Source: Epiperipatus broadwayi (lineage: Eukaryota > Onychophora > Udeonychophora > Euonychophora > Peripatidae). From it: DNA of 64,000 nt. Location of the stretch: assembly GCA_028023455.1 (NCBI GenBank), contig JAQFVV010000027.1, positions 4,273,845-4,337,844 on the forward strand, read 5' to 3'. Positions within the stretch are counted from its first letter, which is position 1; each line of letters begins with the position of its first letter. The notes beneath the pieces were generated by a model. It ran no database searches and was not told the origin of the DNA. It was given only the letters and a program-made list of their open reading frames with translations. The position numbers and the translations under genes were made by a program. Shown piece by piece: positions 57,793-64,000 of this stretch.

Positions 57793-57990
57793 ACACTTCC
57801 AGTAACTGTAGCTAGCATTAAAAGATCTTTTAATAAATTAAAAAATAATGATTATAAAAGAAATTCACTTGGATAAACCAGATTTAAAGATCTTGCAATG
57901 TTAGCTAATGAGCAGAATGAAGTTTTTAAAATGGATTTAAAAGAACTAATTAGTGGTCTTGCAAATTCAAAGATTAGGAAGGATTTTTAA
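57793..57990 (+). pseudogene. hAT dimerisation-domain end
   Basis: A 66-codon frame reads TLPVTVASIKRSFNKLK, a TAA, then RFKDLAMLANEQNEVFK and a natural stop at TAA 57988-57990. This is the standard hAT C-terminus (PVTVASAERSFSKLK...RLxxLAxLxIE). It belongs to the host element 56660-58147. Confidence 0.75.
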
Positions 57991-58071
57991 AGTGAATACC
58001 TTTATTAAATTACCTTACATGGTATTTATAATATAAAATAAATCATTAACAATTTGTGAATCCATGAAAAA

Positions 58072-58420
58072 TCAAAATTCCAAGTTTTAAAATGGTGCCC
58101 TTTTTGAATTTCTGCCTTCGAGCCCAATTTTTCTTGTTACGCCACTGCATGTAAGCAGTTTCTTTGAATTTTCTTCTTCATACTTTTTCTGTCTTTCCCA
58201 ACTGAATGTATGTTCATTGGTACATACATGGTTTGGTACTTTAAATATAGTTGTTTTCTCTTTTCTAATCATCAGTTTGTGCTAATTGCTTTCAATGGGA
58301 TGACTGACAGATATCACCAATATACACCTTTCCACATGCACATGTTACATTATTTACATTTTTATACAAGTATAAAACAACAAATGACAAAAGATAAAGT
58401 AATAAATATAATAAACTAAT
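58072..58420 (-). pseudogene. Penelope-type endonuclease remnant
   Basis: On the minus strand NVTCACGKVYIGDI (GIY-YIG core with the leading CxC) is followed by KVPNHVCTNEHTFSWER and KKYEEENSKK, the same order as the piece at 57.04 kb. Frames shift between them. The hAT element inserted at its end. Confidence 0.65.
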
Positions 58421-58574
58421 TATACCACTAATAGAGGATTTGTACCATACCATTGCCTTGTGATTCAGTTGTGAATAATGCACTTAATTTAATATACAAT
58501 TGTAAACATAAGAAAGAAGCATTATTTAATCCTGATAGCATGGTATGTTCATCATGCTTTTGACTACTTGGTAG

Positions 58575-58990
58575 TCATATTAATAGCAATAGTTGTATGA
58601 GTGGCTTGTGATATTTATTAAAGAATAAACAAGATAGGAGATTGGCATACAATTTGAATGCTGGATGTAAATAAGGTTTTTTAAATGAGCCACTTTTGAT
58701 TCTTTTTGATTTATTGCATCTGTTTATGGCAATATGTCTTGCCTTTTTAACTTTACATTTAGCATCATTCAGTTCAGAACATATAATGCTTACAGATGTA
58801 GGTTCAAAGCTGTGGCCAAGTTTGGACTCGTGCTCAAAAAAAATGGATTTCATTTCCTTTAAAGGAGCATATTTATATCCATCATTCAAATTGTATGCAA
58901 ATCCCCTATCTTGTTTATTCTTTAATAAATATCACAATCTCCTCATACAACTATTGCTATAAATGTGACTGACAACTAAGCAGTCGAAAG
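58575..58990 (-). pseudogene. PLE endonuclease remnant, second family, with inverted repeat
   Basis: Minus translation gives KSIFFEHESKLGHSFEP, then IICSELNDAKCKVKKARHIA and an INRCNKS end, matching the segment at 63.65-63.79 kb. Inverted copies 58583-58673 and 58870-58960 (ATAGCAATAGTTGTATGAG and its complement) flank the core, with about 85 percent identity. Confidence 0.7.
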
Positions 58991-58999
58991 CATGCTAAG

Positions 59000-60789
59000 A
59001 ATATCACACCGTTGGGTTTAAATAAAGCTTTTCTCTATATACATTTGTACGTATTTATTTTGAATTACATTTTCCGAGAAAAAGTTTATTAAAAGTTTTG
59101 AAGTTAAATTTTAAACATATTAATTTTGATTTACATATTACCATATTTCTTTTTTTTAATTCTTTCACACTTTAGTTCCTCATAAGATCCTTAAATTTTA
59201 GGTCCCTGATCTTAATTTTATAGAATTTTATTTCCCATCTCATACATAGAAGATCAAATGTTTGACTAATTTTTTCCCAATAATTTCTTTGGGAAGTAGC
59301 TTAGCCATTTGTCAAAATCACTTATTCTATTCGTTTTCAGATATATTCAGTCATTTTTACTTTTTATTATCAAATAGCTTAACACTTCTTATCAGCCATA
59401 TTGTTTTAAAGTTGCAGCGCAATAGAATTGGGTGAATGAAAATTTCTAATATTTATTAATTGTATTTTTATTATTTATTTCTTGTTTTTTAAGTCTATAT
59501 TAACGCCGTTACAATATATAGAATGTGAAATACCTTCATTCTTTTTGTCTCAATGCCTTGCATTTTATAAAAAAAATGTGTTTTCTTTTTTGATCTTGCA
59601 AAATATGCATATAGGCTCCAAATTCATGTTTAGTCTTTCATCTAGTAAATCTAAATTGATAAAATGCCCTATAACAATTTGAGAATGAATTTGATATACA
59701 ATTGGGCAGAATGAATTACCTTTTGTTTTAAGCTATTCAAATATTGGCAGTTTCTATTGAAGGTTTGTTTTTAATTTACATATTCAATATATTATAATAG
59801 GTATAAATATTTTAATTTATTCATTTATTTTTTCAATTTATTCCTTTTTTTTTTTGACTTTAAATGAGGTAATAAGATTGGCCTTGGTTTATTCGTTGAA
59901 ATATTTCTCTGACTTTTAAAGGCAAATAATGGAACCCAGAAGTACATAGAATTTCATTCAAACGGTTTTTTTTTCTTTTACATTCGAGTGAAATATTTTT
60001 ATTGAAAAGAATTATCAAAGTATGCGTCTCTTCACTTCAATGATCATCCAGAGTTTAAACGTTTACTCAAACATAAATAATACGGACTTCAAACCCTCCA
60101 TTCTGTAGTTTTCTCATACATGGCACATTGTTCCTCTGTACACATGTAAGAGAGGCGGAACAGTTAGTCGATTGAAATAAAAAGTCGCATAAAAAGCTTT
60201 CTTCACTCAAGAGTCGCACTTCTCCACCCATGACAAAACTCTAGGAGTCAGTTCTAACGACACTGTGAGGACCACTTTTTAAAAAGATGTTTCTAAAGAA
60301 TTGGATGTAAATAATTTTAATATTTTAACAGTGAATGTATGCGAAGTCCTCTGCTTCTATTAAAGCAGTAAAGAACCGAGAATTAAATAAAACTTCATCA
60401 TCATCATCGATAGAGATTACTCCTCATTCAATAGAATTTATTCCAGAAATTTTACATTACATTAAATTGCATTTTTAAGTGGGCGTGTGTGTTACTCTAT
60501 ATATAAAGAGAATAAACTAAATAATTAAAAATTAATATTAAAGTGATTGTTTTAATATTTTTTGCGCATATAACACTCAGTCTTACTCTAAACAAATTAA
60601 TATATATTTGGTGATTTTATTTGAGTGTCTTCCTCTATTTTAAACACAAGTTAATCTAATATATTAATAATTAACTCTTAACTGAAATAAGTGGTCTTTC
60701 AATTACATTAAAAATTAAGCCGCGTTGTTATTAATAAAAAATAAATTCGAAAGACTTTATCGCTCGAGAATTAGATATCTCTGCACCGG
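59000..60789. other. AT-rich DNA, no gene recognised
   Basis: Some CpG is present at 60000-60300, and a CTAAC...CTCTCTTACATGTGTACAG acceptor-like series on the minus strand lies near 60135-60175, but the open part after it is only 14 codons. The rest is AT-rich. Confidence 0.4.
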
Positions 60790-60850
60790 AATCAATCCTA
60801 GAACCACACATTTTAGAGCCTAACCACTGCGTTAAACCACACAGGGAAAG
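60790..60850 (-). repeat. tRNA-like SINE head fragment
   Basis: The minus strand reads GCAGTGGTTAGGCTC (box A-like) then GGTTCTAGGATTGATTCC (box B-like). It does not form a clover leaf. The repeat class is inferred. Confidence 0.45.
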
Positions 60851-61004
60851 ATGCATAATTATAGAATAATATTAAGAAGTAATATTTATGCTTTTCAGTT
60901 GCATTGTTTATAGAGCATTGTCCTTTTTAATATGTATTGTAGTTGGTAAAATAAATAAATGAATAATCGAATGGTTCATTGTTAGGGAATTCACAAGAAA
61001 TTCG

Positions 61005-61095
61005 AGCAGCCCAAGATATAGGCTTGAACCATGATCCGTAGGTTTTGAGTTTCAAAATCTGACACTTTACCATTACATGAGATCCATGCAGGGCT
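61005..61095 (-). repeat. tRNA-like SINE head fragment
   Basis: The minus strand reads ATGTAATGGTAAAGTG (box A-like) then ATGGTTCAAGCC (box B-like) about 35 nt later. The start CCCTGCATGGATC resembles the neighbouring copy's CCCTGTGTGG. Confidence 0.45.
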
Positions 61096-62125
61096 GTATT
61101 GTGATTTATCTTAATACTAAATAAGATGATTTATTTAAAGAGGCTTAAAGTGTAATCATCATAAATGCCAATGAGTGCTATTTTAGTTCAATATCAGATA
61201 GTAAACGGGTATTTAACTACTTTTAACTGGAGTGTAAAGACTTCTAGATAATACAGGCTTGTCATGAATAAATAAAAAATATATTTACTAAATATATGCA
61301 CATATCTTGAACATATACAAACACACACACACATCTAAAGAGAAGTTAACTCCAATCATTATGCACTAAATATTTATTGACTGATTGGCAGCTGGACAAT
61401 AAATATTTAATGCATGGTTATTAGAGCTAATGTCTCTAGATTTCTTTGCATTTATATGATATATTATATACCTTTCCTTTATAAAGCCAGTACATATTTA
61501 CTCCACATGCAAACCTTTCTGCATTCATTGTTTACAAATGCTTGCACTTGGTGGCATTACTGTATGGAGAATTTGTTACAGTACATCACATTACATATTT
61601 ATTAAGAACTTCGTCACAACAATTGTTTTTTGATAAATACATAAATGATTATTAACAATTTTTTTATTGGATCAGAAATCACTACTTTTAACCTAACAGA
61701 TAGACTTTAAATTAAAAGGAGTTTAAGTATATCAGTGATATTTTTATATAGATGCATAATCATATTTTATTCTATTTGTCTCATGCTTCATAGTCTTATA
61801 TTTTACAGGTTGAATGAAATGCATCTACCCACATATGCATATATATATATAATGTTTTCATGGTTATATGATGTAAATAAAATAATTTTTGGATCAAACA
61901 GCATGTTATATATTTTTTTGCTTCCCAACGTTTCGACTAAATGGCATTTGCTGTTGTCATGGTTACTTTTTAAAGAAAACTCATTAGAACTCAAATATTA
62001 ATGAGATTGAGTATGAGGTAAAGAATGAGATTGAGCATGAAGTAGTTTAGCATTCAGAATATTACCAAGAAATGAAGTCATATGTCACATGACCTAATTT
62101 AATAAGCTTGTATTGAATATATTAC
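61096..62125. other. AT-rich DNA, scrap of PLE repeat
   Basis: CTTGCACTTGGTGGCATTAC and TGTATGGAGAAT (61543-61575) echo the PLE terminal repeat. Otherwise AT-rich with short CA and AT runs and low-quality ORFs. Confidence 0.4.
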
Positions 62126-62269
62126 ATATAAATCTCACAGATAAGCTCTTAACAAGCTTTGCAGAATATCCCCAACCCAGCACCTCACTGAGGAAGCCAG
62201 TAGCAGAAACTGGTCTGGGTTGGGAATATTCTGCAAAACTTGTTAAGAGCTTATCTGTGAGATCTATAT
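62126..62269 (+). ncRNA. Hammerhead-like motif inside a 55-bp-arm hairpin
   Basis: Arms 62126-62180 and 62215-62269 are inverted copies with about four mismatches. The 34-nt loop holds CTGAGGA (62188-62194), GAAAC and TGGTC (ending 62215). Read as a type I hammerhead, CTCA/TGGG would pair next to the core and the long arms would extend stem I beyond a bulge. The same bases can instead extend the plain hairpin (CCCAG/CTGGG). Stem III is the palindrome-like ACTGGT. Activity is untested. Confidence 0.5.
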
Positions 62270-63229
62270 ATAATATATATTGTACTAGTACAAAGTCATC
62301 AGGGATGAACTTGCGGTAATGTAAAAACCCATCATCCCCAAATCAATGACAAGTCTAAATTAAGCATAAAATGAATATAATGAATATGAATGATATAAGC
62401 ATGTGAGATCAACAAAAATAAAGTCTAACTATGAGTTCACCCAGCATTACAGAGAATAATAGTAATCATTGATCATGAATGATCAACAATAAAAAAAATC
62501 AACAGTCAACTGTGTGACTGGATTTGAAACAGTTCTATTGTAGACTAGGCTAATTATTTAGCCACTGCCAAATTTAGGGCAGCAATACAATACCATAATT
62601 TGGATGCACATACTGAATAGGTATAAAAAATAATTCTGGGATACAGAAACATTCATTATCAATGCCCTGGCCATTTAGTACCATTAAACTAGCCCACTAA
62701 TTAGTAAATTTATATTTGTTTAAGTTATTCCAGTGCATTCCTAGACGAGGTTTAAAACATTATATGTTACTATTATCACTTTTTCACAGTAACAGTTATA
62801 GAGCAGTTGCTCACTGAGCTGGATTTGTGCACAATAGTCAGTTATATAGATTGGGATTTATGTTTAGTGTTATGATTTTATTACTACTCCAATTCTGGTT
62901 GGCACAAAGGGATATCCTTTCATGTCTATGCACTACATTTTATTTAGTTTTTATTATTAGAAATTAAGTATATAGTTGGCCAGTACATTAATGATACTAA
63001 ATGGCCAGAGCATTGATGATTATCAGCATGTTTCTATATTTTAGCATTATTTTTTTAATTGTGATATCCTGATGGATGGCAGAAACTAAAATATTTAAGA
63101 GAAGGCAGAGCTCCACACTATTGCATGATTGTTAAGCCTCTTGAGGTCAGAGGTTTCACTCACCTGTACTCCAATTCACCTACATCACATAAATTCGCAT
63201 GTTTAAATGTGTTTTTATTTAGGAATTAA
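62270..63229. other. AT-rich DNA without recognised gene
   Basis: Short dispersed words recur (GGCCATTTAGTA near 62669 and GGCCAGAGCATTG near 63003), but there is no coding or repeat structure I can define. Confidence 0.4.
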
Positions 63230-63817
63230 AATTTGTGTAAATTCGAGTCTGATAGGAAGAATAATATTGCAGGCTATATAAAGGAATTATTAAGCATCGG
63301 CTTTAGCTACAGATTAATTACTAAGAAAATTGATCAATTCTATAAAAAATCAATAACTAACTACATAATTAAAGATAAACCTCAAATCACCCTCCCTTAC
63401 ATCCCCAAAGTATCTCAACAGTTTTAAAGTCAGCTTCCGCACTCTCCCTAATACTAAAGACTTATTAATAATGTGAAGGACAGAATGGATCCATCTCAGG
63501 AACCCCAGGTCATATACAGCATTTCATGCCCTCAGGTTGGATGCAGTTCCACATACTATGGGGAAACCAAGGCCACTGTCCATAATAAAGCTGCTCAGCA
63601 TGTATACCACAGAAGATCAAAAAAGAATAATGATAACTTCTCAATATTTTTCGAACATGAGAAGCAGGCCGGTCATGTGTTCGAACCCTGCAACCCCAAA
63701 ATAGTGTGCTCTGAAGCCAATGATTGTAAAAGAAAGATCAAGGAGGTGTATTTTATTATCAATGATAACAATGCGATCAATAGAAGCGACACGTGTTTTG
63801 CTATTTCAAGAAAATGA
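63230..63817 (+). pseudogene. PLE linker and GIY-YIG endonuclease, best-preserved piece
   Basis: 63233-63427 is open and reads ITKKIDQFYKK and LPYIPKVSQQF, the linker between RT and endonuclease in PLEs. 63473-63817 is open for 114 codons: VIYSISCPQVGCSSTYYGET (C..C plus the YYGET form of the YIG motif), AAQHVYHRR, FFEHEKQAGHVFEP, IVCSEANDCKRKIKE and a terminal RSDTCFAISRK, ending in TGA. Stop and frame changes separate the two parts, and the RT is absent. It is the template against which the 9.9- and 58.6-kb remnants were recognised. Confidence 0.8.
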
Positions 63818-64000
63818 ACAAATTAATTTACATATGCATTTGCATACATTATTATTTAGTAATATTACAGCAACAGTTTATAATCTATTTTGGCTATGAA
63901 TATGAGGGAAAAAGCTCGAAAGTACTAGGCTTAGATTAATTTAATTTAATTGTTTTGTTACTACTGACAGTTTCTTCTTATATATATTATATAATCTAGT

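Larger units (their letters stand above)
56660..58147 (+). mobile_element. hAT element with nested insertions
   Basis: The ends CAGTGGCATAAC (left) and GTTACGCCACTG (right) are inverted repeats. The 8-bp flanks CATGTGGG (56652-56659) and CATGTAAG (58148-58155) match at six of eight positions, as expected of an old hAT target duplication. The right flank is PLE sequence, so it inserted into a PLE remnant. Inside lie PLE pieces, a SINE and the end of a hAT transposase. Confidence 0.7.

Noticed and set aside
60089-60135. Minus-strand mini-exon with a good acceptor
   Set aside because: Only 14 codons to the stop and no partner exon found; too little to call.

Overview
The window is a stretch of animal-like nuclear genome. 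It is very AT-rich, has no long host ORF, and is packed with decayed transposons of several classes. The RTE-type LINE, the Penelope-like elements (PLEs), the mariner and ZBED5-type hAT transposons and the tRNA-derived SINEs all point to an invertebrate metazoan. I cannot place it more precisely from sequence alone. There are no bacterial operons, CRISPR arrays or rRNA genes, and the only tRNA-like sequences are retroposed.

Layout. 229-7307 is one LTR element with unusually long (about 2.55 kb) LTRs; its 2-kb interior keeps only an N-terminal Gag-like reading frame fused to the end of a Ty3-type integrase. A terminal-inverted-repeat element lies directly beside it (7311-8290). 9.9-10.7 kb is a PLE remnant. 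10.9-14.6 kb holds a long AT-rich non-coding repeat, with a LINE fragment nested in its second copy. 15.0-17.7 kb holds three phase-compatible, exon-like segments on the + strand, the best candidate for a host gene. 18.5-20.9 kb mixes SINEs, a minisatellite, a twin-primed RTE insertion and a foldback element. 24.7-27.9 kb carries a mariner and a hAT pseudogene. 28.4-29.6 kb is another LINE, and 30.1 kb is a tRNA retroposon with target-site duplication.

31.6-32.6 kb and 38.7-39.35 kb are tandem pairs of a roughly 450-bp repeat whose units carry hammerhead-ribozyme-like motifs; related single copies lie near 21.1, 40.2, 56.9 and 57.2 kb. At 57.0-57.3 kb the same repeat follows the end of a Penelope GIY-YIG endonuclease remnant directly, which identifies it as a PLE terminal repeat. 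A second hammerhead-like family occurs at 37.4 kb and inside a 55-bp-arm hairpin at 62.1 kb. 40.4-43.4 kb is a nearly complete RTE retrotransposon with one stop, one frameshift and one 39-bp deletion. 43.8-46.6 kb contains exon-like coding pieces, including a 153-bp inverted duplication, around a second mariner.

46.6-59 kb contains foldback elements, two hAT remnants (one with nested PLE and SINE insertions) and a SINE tail hairpin. 58.0-59.0 kb and 63.2-63.8 kb carry more PLE endonuclease pieces.

The coding features are mostly remnants, each tied to its own mobilisation machinery. The theme that ties the window together is PLE terminal repeats carrying self-cleaving-ribozyme-like motifs, next to an unusual density of long inverted repeats.
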